A stretch of DNA of 8,227 nucleotides, taken from assembly GCA_020446285.1 (NCBI GenBank), contig JAGREZ010000087.1:1-8227 (forward strand), given 5' to 3'. Below the pieces are notes generated by a model. That model did not search any database. It had not been told where the DNA came from and saw nothing but the letters and a program-made list of their open reading frames with translations. Shown here one piece after another: positions 1-5,856 of this stretch (positions within the stretch are counted from its first letter, which is position 1; each line of letters starts with the position of its first letter). This stretch comes from Geminicoccaceae bacterium. GTDB lineage: Bacteria > Pseudomonadota > Alphaproteobacteria > Geminicoccales > Geminicoccaceae. Position numbers and translations under genes: made by a program.

Positions 1-550
1 CGACGCGGTTGACGAGGCCGATGCGCAGTGCCTGCGGGGCATTGATGCGGCCGGCGGTGTAGAAGATCTCCCGCGCCACGGACGGGCCGACCAGTTCGAC
101 GAGGCGTTTCACACCGTTGAAGCCGTAGCCGACGCCGAGGCGGGCGGCGGGAATGGCGAAGCGCGAGCTCTCGCCACAGACGCGGAGATCGCAGGCAAGG
201 GCGATGGCGACGCCACCACCGACGCACCATCCGTCGATCTGCGCGATCGTCGGCAGCGGAAATCCGGCAAGCCGCTCCTGTGCTTCCTCCGTCACCTCCT
301 CGTATCGCTCGACCGCATCGGCGGATGCGCGCTCGGTCTCGAATTTCGAGATGTCGGCGCCCGAGACGAACGCCTTGCCGCCGGCGCCGCAAAGGATGAC
401 CGCGCGCAGATCGTCGGTTTGCGCCAGCTCATCGAGCGCGCAAACCAGTCCCTGCCACATCTCCAGCGACATGGCGTTGCGCTTTTCGGGATTGTTGAAG
501 GTGATCCGGGCGATCGCTCCGTCACGTTCAAGGAGTATGTTCTCGGTCAT
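1..550 (-). CDS. Crotonase-fold (enoyl-CoA hydratase/isomerase family) protein, C-terminus cut by window edge
   Basis: I translated this by hand; 183 codons are visible and the reading frame is still open at base 1. Crotonase landmarks are clear: ITFNNPEKRNAMS near residues 16-28, the first oxyanion-hole segment GGKAFVSGADISKF (57-70), the second GWCVGGGVAIALACDLR (107-123), and GRINAPQALRIGLVNRV (167-183). Such proteins bind acyl-CoA thioesters in the cytoplasm. Aligned to rat mitochondrial enoyl-CoA hydratase, the catalytic Glu144 and Glu164 fall on Ala115 and Ala135, with the 20-residue spacing kept. Hydration by the usual mechanism is therefore unlikely, and another crotonase reaction (isomerase, hydrolase, lyase) is possible. 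The stretch IPAARLGVGYGF recalls a recurring bacterial subgroup that is normally annotated simply as enoyl-CoA hydratase. It starts 91 nt after dctM on the same strand, so it is probably the last or a late gene of the TRAP operon. The ATG at 550 has only a weak ribosome site. Family call is firm; the substrate is unknown. Confidence 0.93.
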   Translation of the reverse strand, partial: MTENILLERDGAIARITFNNPEKRNAMSLEMWQGLVCALDELAQTDDLRAVILCGAGGKAFVSGADISKFETERASADAVERYEEVTEEAQERLAGFPLPTIAQIDGWCVGGGVAIALACDLRVCGESSRFAIPAARLGVGYGFNGVKRLVELVGPSVAREIFYTAGRINAPQALRIGLVNRV

Positions 551-641
551 GCCTGGCTCGCGATTGGCAACTGCCTTTGTCGAAAGCAGCGGCAGGCCCC
601 GCCGTCAACGGCATGGCGACAAATGGACCGCGCCGCCGCGT

Positions 642-1937
642 TCAGGAACCCATGAGCGACGGCAGGAAGAGCGAGATCGCCGGAACGAGGACGAGGATGG
701 CGAGGCGGAGGATGTCGGCGATCCAGAAGGGGGTGACGCCCCTGAAGATGGTGGCGGTGGTGACGTCGCCAAGCACGCCGCGCAGGACGAAGACATTGAG
801 GCCGACGGGCGGGGTGATGAGGCTGATTTCGGTGACGACGACGACGATGATGCCGAACCAGATCAGGTCGAAGCCGAGGCTTTCGACCAGCGGATAGAAG
901 ATCGGCACGGTGAGCAGCATCATCGACAGGCTCTCGAAGACGCAGCCGAGGAGGATATAGACGAGCAGGATCGCGACGATCACACCCATGGGCGTGAGGT
1001 CGAAGCCGGTGACGAGGCCGAGCAGTCCGTCGGGCAGGCCGGCGCGGTTGACGAAGTTGGAAAAGAGCAGCGCGCCGATGAGGATGGCGAACAGGCTGAC
1101 GCTGGTCTCGACCGCCTCGACCAGGCAGGTGGCGAGATCGGCAAGGGTCATGCGCCGGCGGACCAGTGCGATCAGCAACGCCCCGCCGGCACCCACGCCC
1201 GCAGCCTCGGTGGGCGTGAACACGCCGCCATAGATGCCGCCGATGACGACGAGGAAGAGCGCCAGTGTCGCCCATGAATTGCGCAGGGAGCTCAGCCTTC
1301 GGGCAGTCCCGGCGCGCTCGCCGGCCGGTCCGGACGCCGGATCGCGCCAGACGGTGAACCGGACGGCGAGAAGATAGAGAAGGATGCCGAGAAGTCCCGG
1401 CAGGATGCCGGCGATGAAGAGCTTGCCGATGCTCTGTTCCGTCAGGATGCCGTAGATCACGAGAACGACCGATGGCGGAATGAGGATGCCGAGCGTGCCG
1501 CCGGCGGCGATCGAGGCGCTGGCGAGGCGGTCGCTGTAGCCATAGCGGCGCATGGGCGGCATCGCCACCTTCGACATGGTGGCGGCGGTCGCGAGCGAGC
1601 TGCCGCAGATCGCGCTGAAGCCGCCGCAGGCAACCACGGTGGCCATGGCAAGCCCGCCTCTTCGATGGCCGAGAAAGGCGTTGGAGGCGGTGTAGAGTTC
1701 CGAGGCGAGCCCGGCGCGATTGACGAAGGTGCCCATGAGTATGAACAGCGGAATGACCGAAAGCCCGTAATTCTGCGCCGTGTCGACGGTGAGCCGGGCG
1801 GCCATGCCGAGCGCACCGGTCATGTTGGAGAGCAGGGCGAAGCCCGCGACCCCGACAAGGCCCATGGAAAACGCGATGGGCAGTCCGAGGAAGGCGAGCA
1901 GCAGGACGGCGGCGAGCCCGATCGAGGAGACGAGCAT
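642..1937 (-). CDS. dctM: TRAP transporter large permease subunit (DctM family)
   Basis: A 431-residue, very hydrophobic protein, normal for the large membrane subunit of tripartite ATP-independent periplasmic (TRAP) transporters, which carries the solute across the inner membrane using a sodium gradient. Family segments in order are LGLPIAFSMGLVGV (17-30), SVIPLFILMG (60-69), GGFSAICGSSLATAATM (105-121), GTLGILIPPS (147-156), FTPTEAAGVGA (240-250), a long hydrophobic run at 318-348, TEISLITPPVGLNVFVL (369-385) and FRGVTPFWIADI (398-409). The duplicated PP-containing hairpin regions, GILIPPS and SLITPPVG, fit the ion-transporter fold. A hydrophilic loop lies near 196-222. Start ATG at 1937 lies 3 nt after the dctQ stop, with a weak GGGAA-like site inside dctQ, so translation is probably coupled. 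The protein is complete and no frameshift is seen. The sequence does not reveal the solute. Confidence 0.96.
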   Translation of the reverse strand: MLVSSIGLAAVLLLAFLGLPIAFSMGLVGVAGFALLSNMTGALGMAARLTVDTAQNYGLSVIPLFILMGTFVNRAGLASELYTASNAFLGHRRGGLAMATVVACGGFSAICGSSLATAATMSKVAMPPMRRYGYSDRLASASIAAGGTLGILIPPSVVLVIYGILTEQSIGKLFIAGILPGLLGILLYLLAVRFTVWRDPASGPAGERAGTARRLSSLRNSWATLALFLVVIGGIYGGVFTPTEAAGVGAGGALLIALVRRRMTLADLATCLVEAVETSVSLFAILIGALLFSNFVNRAGLPDGLLGLVTGFDLTPMGVIVAILLVYILLGCVFESLSMMLLTVPIFYPLVESLGFDLIWFGIIVVVVTEISLITPPVGLNVFVLRGVLGDVTTATIFRGVTPFWIADILRLAILVLVPAISLFLPSLMGS

Positions 1938-1940
1938 GGC

Positions 1941-2453
1941 TCAGGCCGTTTCCCGGGGACGCGCGTCCGCCGTGTGCCGCCAACGGTGCAGGGATCCGAG
2001 CAACGCGGCGATGGCGGCAAGGGCTGACATGAATGCGATGGTTGCGACGAGCGGCCAGCGGGGAATGCGCAGATAGGGGGTCATGTCGCCGTAACCGTGG
2101 GCCCGTTCGGCGAGGATCCCGACCCGCCAGGCGATCACCGTCAGGACGAACGCGCTGACGAGGCCGGTAAGGAGATCACGCAGACGTCCGGCCGTTCGGG
2201 AAAGGAACGGGTCGAACAGATCCACGGTGACATGGCCGCCGTTGAGGGTGACGACGGGCAGGGCGGAAAAGACCATGAGTCCCATGCCCATCATGGTAAG
2301 CTCGGTGGCGCCCTGGATCGGGTGGTCGAACAGATAGCGGCCGGCCACGTCGATGCAGGTGAGGAGCATCAGGCAGAACAGGGTCGTCGCCGAGATCGTC
2401 CGCAGCAGCCGGGTCGTCAGATGAACGGCCCGGCCATCGCTTCCGTTCGCCAT
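1941..2453 (-). CDS. dctQ: TRAP transporter small permease subunit (DctQ family)
   Basis: A 170-residue inner-membrane protein with four predicted membrane segments, at about residues 17-36, 53-70, 93-113 and 133-153, as expected for DctQ, which packs against DctM and stabilises it. Supporting motifs are CIDVAGRYLFDHPIQGATEL (33-52), a form of the conserved D-x-x-x-R-Y segment at the end of the first helix, and GGHVTVDLF (72-80), corresponding to the conserved loop after the second. The start ATG at 2453 shares one base with the dctP stop codon (TGATG), a translational-coupling junction, and the stop is 3 nt before dctM. The P-Q-M gene order is standard. The short charged C-terminal tail (RPRETA) is unremarkable. 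DctQ proteins diverge quickly, so the call rests on length, topology and position between dctP and dctM as much as on sequence. Confidence 0.93.
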   Translation of the reverse strand: MANGSDGRAVHLTTRLLRTISATTLFCLMLLTCIDVAGRYLFDHPIQGATELTMMGMGLMVFSALPVVTLNGGHVTVDLFDPFLSRTAGRLRDLLTGLVSAFVLTVIAWRVGILAERAHGYGDMTPYLRIPRWPLVATIAFMSALAAIAALLGSLHRWRHTADARPRETA

Positions 2454-3463
2454 CAGTCGGGATGGGCCGAAAGCGCCTGCAGGTCGGCGAGGGCCGCCTC
2501 GGCGTCGATGCCGAGACCGTCGATCCGCTCGATGACGGTCTGCCGTATGTCCTCGGTCCTGTCCCTGAATTCGGCGATGACGGCCTCATCGGCCAGCGTG
2601 AAGGTGTTGCCTTCGCCGATCGCGAATTCGACACCCTCCTCGTCGGCCTTTTCCCAGGCGCGGCCGGCGAGCTTCGACAGTTCGATGCCGGAAACGCTCA
2701 TGAGCGCTTCCTGATCCTCGGGCGAAAGGCTGTCGAACGTGTCCTGATTCATGATGAACGCGAAGCTTCCGTTGTAGAAGCCGCCGGGCAGTTCAAGGGT
2801 ATAGGGAGCGACTTCCGCCAGCCGGAAGCTCTGTTTGGTCTCCATCGGCATCAGGACGCCGTCGGCGACACCGGAAGCGACGGTCTCGTAGACCTGCGGA
2901 GCCGGGACATTCACTCCGATGATGCCGAGGCGTTCAGCGATGTCGCTGGAAACGCCGCCACCGACACGGATCTTGAGCCCCTCGACTTCATCGAGTGCTG
3001 CGACCGGCTCGCGGGTGTGCAGATGGCCGGGACCGTGTGCGGTCAGGCCGATGAGCTTGACGCCGCGATGCTCGTCCGCCGCCGACAGATAGCGTTCGTG
3101 GACCTGCCAGTAGGCGGCTGAAACCGCCTCCGCGCCGGCGGTGTTGCCCGGCAGCTCGACGAGCTGGGTGGCGACGAAACGGCCCGGATTGTAGCCATGG
3201 AACATCCATGTCGCGTCGGCGGCGCCGTCGAGGATGATGTCGAATTGCGCCGGCGGTGGTGCGAGGCCATATTCGATCTTCACACGGACACGGCCGCCGG
3301 TGGCCTTCTCCACCATCCCGGCCCATGCCGGCCAGACATTGGCATTGATCGTGTGGGTCGGCGGAGCCCAGCTCGAGACGACGATCGTCGTTTCCGCCGA
3401 GGCGGCGACAGGCACGAGAATCGCCGCAAGCATCGACAGCTGCAACAAGCCTGTTCTGGGCAT
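2453..3463 (-). CDS. dctP: TRAP transporter periplasmic solute-binding protein (DctP family)
   Basis: A 336-residue periplasmic receptor that captures the solute and hands it to DctQM. Residues 1-23 form a signal peptide (MPRTG, a hydrophobic stretch, then VPVAASA before ETT). The mature protein starts with TTIVVSSWAPPTHTIN. Family marks are GLKIRV (162-167), in which Arg166 matches the conserved arginine that binds the substrate carboxylate, and GSFAFIMNQDTFDSLSPEDQEAL (232-254) near the C-terminal hinge. The frame is open to an ATG at 3562, but I chose the ATG at 3463. It has a strong GGAGG site (3469-3473) with a 5-nt spacer and is directly followed by the signal peptide; the upstream 33 residues look non-coding. 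It is the first gene of the dctPQM-crotonase operon. A conserved arginine argues for a carboxylate ligand, but which one cannot be told. Confidence 0.95.
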   Translation of the reverse strand: MPRTGLLQLSMLAAILVPVAASAETTIVVSSWAPPTHTINANVWPAWAGMVEKATGGRVRVKIEYGLAPPPAQFDIILDGAADATWMFHGYNPGRFVATQLVELPGNTAGAEAVSAAYWQVHERYLSAADEHRGVKLIGLTAHGPGHLHTREPVAALDEVEGLKIRVGGGVSSDIAERLGIIGVNVPAPQVYETVASGVADGVLMPMETKQSFRLAEVAPYTLELPGGFYNGSFAFIMNQDTFDSLSPEDQEALMSVSGIELSKLAGRAWEKADEEGVEFAIGEGNTFTLADEAVIAEFRDRTEDIRQTVIERIDGLGIDAEAALADLQALSAHPD

Positions 3464-3734
3464 GGGAACCTCCGTTATCATTGTTGTCTTCGAGGTATGC
3501 CATAAACCGCGGGCAAGACAAGCATCGGCTGGGTGGCTGCTGACCGGCGATTCCAAAGTCAAATGTCAGTAAATATGCGGGTTTCGTGATCCGGCATCCA
3601 TGTATGCTGGTGCATCGATCCAGACAGATCGTACGGATCTGTCTGGACAAATTGATGCAAAAACAAGGAGCTGGTGTATTGGCGAATGAACGGAGTGAAT
3701 GCGCCGGTGCACTAGGCGCTGCCGGCAGGCCGGG
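3464..3734. other. Intergenic regulatory region between the phosphatase gene and dctP
   Basis: These 271 bp separate two genes that run in the same direction, and no convincing gene lies here. The region should hold the promoter of the dctPQM operon, but no strong -35/-10 pair stands out; TTGTCT with ATACCT read on the minus strand just upstream of dctP is only a weak match. It contains the perfect 12-bp inverted repeat annotated separately, a smaller imperfect dyad (CCGGCAT at 3591-3597 against ATGCTGG at 3604-3610), and a GAATG direct repeat at 3684-3688 and 3697-3701. It is visibly more AT-rich around 3560-3580 and 3640-3680 than the genes on either side. No hairpin followed by a T run marks the end of the phosphatase transcript. 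Confidence 0.6.
3611..3659. promoter_or_regulatory. Perfect 12-bp inverted repeat, probable operator of the TRAP operon
   Basis: TCCAGACAGATC (3619-3630) is repeated in inverse as GATCTGTCTGGA (3636-3647) around a 5-bp spacer, gtacg. A further inverted pair flanks it, TGCATC (3611-3616) and GATGCA (3654-3659), slightly off-centre. The right half also contains its own small palindrome, TGTC-TG-GACA (3640-3649). The site lies about 150 bp upstream of the dctP start. Neither strand has a T run after the stem, so it is not a standard terminator. The best reading is a binding site for a dimeric or tetrameric regulator of the transporter operon. No regulator gene is in the window, so its family is unknown. 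A role as an RNA hairpin in the transcript leader remains possible. Confidence 0.55.
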
Positions 3735-4181
3735 TCAGACCCTGGGCGCCTGTTGCGGGCGGAAGCGCTCGGTGATCCGCCGGTAGAGCTCGTCGCGCAG
3801 ATCCCGGTAGACTTCGAGCCTTTGCTCCCGGGTTCCCTGCGCGAGGCTCGGATCCATCGTCGGCCAGAACTCGATCTCGCAGTGCGAGTGCCGGGTCAGT
3901 TCGACGGCGCGATGCTGGGCTTCCGGCGAGAGGGATATGACCAGATCGAAAAAATCGTCGTCCAGCGCATCGAACGAACGGGGAATGTGTGTGGAAATGT
4001 CGAGGCCCATCTCGTCCATGACCGCAACGGCGAATCCATCGACCGTATCGCCGGGGCGCACACCGGCGCTCTGCACGAAGACCCGCCGGCCATGCACGAA
4101 CTTGAGCATCGCCTCGGCCATGGGAGAGCGGATCTGGTTCACGGTGCAGGCGAAGAGCACGCTGCCGGGAAGCTCGTCCAT
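3735..4181 (-). CDS. Low-molecular-weight protein-tyrosine-phosphatase family protein
   Basis: A 148-residue cytoplasmic protein of the LMW phosphatase / thioredoxin-type arsenate reductase fold. The phosphate-binding loop is at the N-terminus, C12-TVNQI-R18-S19-P20, following the hydrophobic strand SVLFA. This is the C-x5-R-S signature, with Cys12 as the nucleophile. The general-acid Asp is in WPTMDPSLAQG (D110-P111), the usual place for this family. FVQSAGVRPG (35-44) and FDLVISLSPEA (78-88) match other core elements. Family enzymes hydrolyse phosphotyrosine; related ones reduce arsenate, and some annotations say arsenate reductase, but no ars genes are nearby. The start at 4181 has a GAGAGGGG ribosome site and lies 13 nt after UPF0262, so the two are probably cotranscribed. 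In many alphaproteobacteria this gene follows UPF0262 and precedes infA (recalled); here infA is absent. The physiological substrate is unknown. Confidence 0.9.
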   Translation of the reverse strand: MDELPGSVLFACTVNQIRSPMAEAMLKFVHGRRVFVQSAGVRPGDTVDGFAVAVMDEMGLDISTHIPRSFDALDDDFFDLVISLSPEAQHRAVELTRHSHCEIEFWPTMDPSLAQGTREQRLEVYRDLRDELYRRITERFRPQQAPRV

Positions 4182-4194
4182 GACGGCGCCCCTC

Positions 4195-4698
4195 TCAGCC
4201 GCGCAGATGCAGTACGCAGACGAGTGTGAACAGGCGTCGCGCCGTGTTGTCGTCGATCTCGACCTTGCCGGATAACCCGTCCTTCAGCATTTCCGCCCCT
4301 TCGTTGTGCAGGCCGCGCCTTGCCATGTCGAGCGCCTCGATCCGGCTCGGCGTCGCCCCCTTGATGGCGTCGAGATAGGTTTCACAGATCATGAAATAGT
4401 CCTTGATGATGCGTCTGAGCGGACGCACCGACAGGGAGATTTCCGCCCGGTTCCCGGACCCGCCCGCCGCCGCCGTGCCGGTGACGTCCATGATCACCGT
4501 CGCGTCGCGCAGCGAGAGCAGGACTTCGAAGGGCCCGTCCGGCCCGCCATTGACGGCGAAATGATTGTCCTCGAGCAGATCGAAGATGGCGACATCGCGC
4601 TCATGCTCGATTTCCGGGTTCCAGCGCACGATGGAACCCTCGTCGAGCCGGATCGAGCCGATCCTCGCCGTTGTGCTTCCCGCGAGCGCTTCGCTCAT
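4195..4698 (-). CDS. UPF0262 family protein
   Basis: A 167-residue soluble protein of the uncharacterised UPF0262 family, found mainly in alphaproteobacteria. I recognise it from HERDVAIFDLLEDN (32-45), RRIIKDYFMICETYLDAIKG (95-114), SRIEALDMARRGLHNEGAEM (118-137) and the C-terminal DDNTARRLFTLVCVLHLRG (149-167). No membrane segment or signal peptide is seen. The N-terminal half is predicted to be mainly strand and the C-terminal half helical. A Gly/Ala-rich stretch at 74-83 is probably a loop. Its ATG overlaps the stop codon of the DUF2948 gene by 4 nt (ATGA), and the phosphatase gene follows after 13 nt, so the three likely form one transcript. The family usually sits directly behind hisD (recalled from rhizobial genomes), but no hisD is present here. 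No biochemical function is known. Confidence 0.92.
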   Translation of the reverse strand: MSEALAGSTTARIGSIRLDEGSIVRWNPEIEHERDVAIFDLLEDNHFAVNGGPDGPFEVLLSLRDATVIMDVTGTAAAGGSGNRAEISLSVRPLRRIIKDYFMICETYLDAIKGATPSRIEALDMARRGLHNEGAEMLKDGLSGKVEIDDNTARRLFTLVCVLHLRG

Positions 4699-5231
4699 GG
4701 CCGTTCCGCCGGACCGTGCCCGTCCGTCTCGCCATCTTCGCCCTCGCCACGTTGCTCCGGCCTGGCTGACGCTCCGGCGCCGAGCAGGGCGGCGAAGTGA
4801 TCGCAGGGTGTCCTGACGCTGCGGTGGGCCTCGCCGAAATCATCGAGCCGGCAATCGATGCAGTCGCTGCGCAGCTGGATCGCCCGATCGCCCTCGAAGA
4901 TGAGATTGATGTGGAACAGCCACGTCTCGCCCGGTTCCGTGGCGATGGTCAAAAGCGCGAATTCCTGTGCCGGACTGTCCGGATCGAGACCGCGATGCTT
5001 CACTTCGTCGATGCAGTCGAACACCAGTGCCGTGGAGATTTCGGTCAACCCCGCACAGGTCGCCGGATCGTACCCGAGTTCCCGGCGATAGCGCGTGAAG
5101 GCGGCGGCAAAGCGGTTCTCCTTCGGATCGTAGACCATCTCCGCGAGCGACAGCCGTGCGTCCTGCAGGAGGGCCGCGATCACCGCCAGATCCTCGATAT
5201 CCTCGGCACGAAGCCGCATTCTCTCAGTCAT
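4695..5231 (-). CDS. DUF2948 family protein
   Basis: A 178-residue protein of the uncharacterised DUF2948 family. The family-like start is MTERMRLRAEDIEDLAVIAALLQDA (1-25), followed by YDPKENRFAAAFTRYRRE (34-51), a variable middle, and AIQLRSDCIDCRLDDFGEAH (117-136), which matches the usual I-x-L…D-x-G-E ending. The last 25 residues are charged and low-complexity (RPEQRGEGEDGETDG). No membrane segment is seen. I chose the ATG at 5231 because the family similarity begins there. The frame is open to an in-frame ATG at 5285, which has a stronger GGGAGGAGG site but sits in the loop of a GC hairpin, and would add 18 poorly conserved-looking residues. The stop overlaps the UPF0262 start by 4 nt. 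In rhizobia this gene normally lies between murA and hisD (recalled); neither is in the window. Function unknown. Confidence 0.85.
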   Translation of the reverse strand: MTERMRLRAEDIEDLAVIAALLQDARLSLAEMVYDPKENRFAAAFTRYRRELGYDPATCAGLTEISTALVFDCIDEVKHRGLDPDSPAQEFALLTIATEPGETWLFHINLIFEGDRAIQLRSDCIDCRLDDFGEAHRSVRTPCDHFAALLGAGASARPEQRGEGEDGETDGHGPAERP

Positions 5232-5276
5232 GCCGTCATCCGTCCTGCGATCCGGTGCCCCGTGATCCGGGTGGCT

Positions 5277-5299
5277 GGCCGGCATCCGGCCTCCTCCCT
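5277..5299 (-). promoter_or_regulatory. Shine-Dalgarno-like GGGAGGAGG next to a GC hairpin with ATG in its loop
   Basis: On the minus strand the sequence AGGGAGGAGG (5290-5299) leads into GGCCGG-ATG-CCGGCC, a perfect 6-bp GC stem (5286-5291 with 5277-5282) whose three-base loop is an in-frame ATG (5283-5285) for the DUF2948 gene. The last bases of the Shine-Dalgarno-like tract are part of the stem. Folded, this would hide the start, so it either controls DUF2948 translation, ends or protects the transcript of the small upstream gene, or is chance in GC-rich DNA. It is why the DUF2948 start is uncertain. Confidence 0.35.
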
Positions 5300-5308
5300 G
5301 CCGATGCA

Positions 5309-5515
5309 CTAGCATCCGTCGCCGGTCGATCCAAGAGGCTGCTTCCCTGCGGGCTCGCCGCAACCCGCGGCTTCCCCGTCGCCCGCGGCTTGCGAGCCGG
5401 ATGGCCGTCCGCCGGCGGCCCGCGCCCGCGCCTGCGCCTTGCGCTTGAGCAGGTTCTCCCGCATCCGCCGCGCAAGCGCCTCCGCCCGCTCGCCCGTCTC
5501 CCTCTTTCCCGTCAT
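5309..5515 (-). CDS. Small basic hypothetical protein
   Basis: A 68-residue protein. Residues 1-33 form a strongly basic, probably helical segment (MTGKRETGERAEALARRMRE followed by NLLKRKAQARARA), and the rest is a Gly/Ala/Pro-rich tail with three cysteines, likely disordered. I have seen the pattern R-x-N-L-x-x-R-K-x-Q-A-R-x-R in small unnamed alphaproteobacterial proteins, often close to murA; this is recollection, not a search. The start at 5515 has a GGTGAT sequence as a weak ribosome site. The frame runs on upstream to 5848, but that extension reads through the antisense of tRNA-Thr and is rejected. It is 77 bp upstream of the DUF2948 gene on the same strand and may be the first gene of that transcript. 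No function can be assigned. It could be a spurious reading frame, but the lysine/arginine-rich helix supports a real gene. Confidence 0.6.
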   Translation of the reverse strand: MTGKRETGERAEALARRMRENLLKRKAQARARAAGGRPSGSQAAGDGEAAGCGEPAGKQPLGSTGDGC

Positions 5516-5545
5516 GCCATCATCACCCGTTATCGCATCCCGGAC

Positions 5546-5574
5546 TTGCACATACCCCGCCGCTATGGCATTAG
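5546..5574 (+). promoter_or_regulatory. Possible promoter of tRNA-Thr
   Basis: TTGCAC (5546-5551) and CATTAG (5569-5574) are separated by 17 bp, and the -10 box ends 10 bp before the mature tRNA 5' end, a distance that suits a tRNA promoter. Each box matches the sigma-70 consensus at only three of six positions, so the call rests on spacing and placement. Confidence 0.3.
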
Positions 5575-5584
5575 CACGCCCGCA

Positions 5585-5659
5585 GCCGCCGTAGCTCAGT
5601 GGTAGAGCGCACCCTTGGTAAGGGTGAGGTCGAGAGTTCAATTCTCTCTGGCGGCACCA
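5585..5659 (+). tRNA. tRNA-Thr (anticodon GGT)
   Basis: A complete 75-nt cloverleaf with encoded CCA. The acceptor stem GCCGCCG pairs with TGGCGGC (one G-T pair); the D stem is GCTC/GAGC with loop AGTGGTA. The anticodon stem CACCC/GGGTG encloses TTGGTAA, giving anticodon GGT (threonine, codons ACC and ACU). The variable loop is AGGTC and the T stem GAGAG/CTCTC holds TTCAATT. The discriminator base is A5656, followed by CCA at 5657-5659. It is the only plus-strand gene in the window and lies head-to-head with the small hypothetical gene. It looks intact and functional. Confidence 0.97.
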
Positions 5660-5856
5660 TTTTTCAAGGGCCGGGCCAGTTTTTGCCCCAAACGCCCGGT
5701 TTCCACGAAAACCAAGGCCGCTTGATGCTTCCGGAATTCTGACGGCCGCACGCCAATTGCGGAATCCGGGAATGATGCTGGGGTCCTTGAATCTGAAAAC
5801 AGGGGAATAGTCCGGTTCGACTGCCGAAAATCCGGGGCACACAGCCACCGTCCGCT
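5660..5856. other. Gene-free stretch between tRNA-Thr and the cobT stop
   Basis: No plausible gene is seen in these 197 bp. Two transcripts converge here. A T5 run directly follows the tRNA CCA. CCGGGC (5671-5676) and GCCCGG (5694-5699) form a 6-bp inverted repeat with a 17-nt loop, followed by three T; this is a weak terminator candidate for the tRNA. A nested structure occupies 5731-5769: outer arms CCGGAATTC / GAATCCGG (one bulged A) and inner arms CCGCA / TGCGG around a 7-nt loop. It has no T run on either strand, but may end or stabilise the cobT message. No integrase gene or repeat of the tRNA 3' end was found, so an integration site is not supported. Confidence 0.5.

Noticed and set aside
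153..1277. Long plus-strand reading frame (374 codons) rich in Asp, Glu and Arg
   Set aside because: It lies antisense to dctM, which has clear TRAP permease motifs; the composition is what a GC-rich gene gives when read backwards.
547..1983. Minus-strand frame of 478 codons overlapping dctM
   Set aside because: Out-of-frame shadow of dctM, full of Arg, His and Pro, and without any domain motif.
3464..3562. Extended DctP start at 3562
   Set aside because: It would put 33 poorly coding-like residues before a good signal peptide, while the ATG at 3463 has GGAGG at ideal spacing.
3611..3659. The 12-bp palindrome as an intrinsic terminator of the phosphatase gene
   Set aside because: No T run follows the stem on either strand; an operator fits better, though an RNA hairpin is not excluded.
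3735..4181. Arsenate resistance locus
   Set aside because: The phosphatase fold is shared with arsenate reductase, but there is no arsenite efflux or ArsR gene here, and the UPF0262 neighbourhood is the usual one for a housekeeping family member.
5585..5700. tRNA-Thr 3' end as an attachment site for an integrated element
   Set aside because: No integrase gene and no second copy of the tRNA 3' end in the window; neighbouring genes are ordinary chromosomal ones.
5516..5848. Upstream extension of the small hypothetical protein to 179 residues
   Set aside because: It would translate the antisense of tRNA-Thr (the CRQRELNSRPHPYQGCALPL-type peptide is a well-known artefact of reading tRNA genes backwards).
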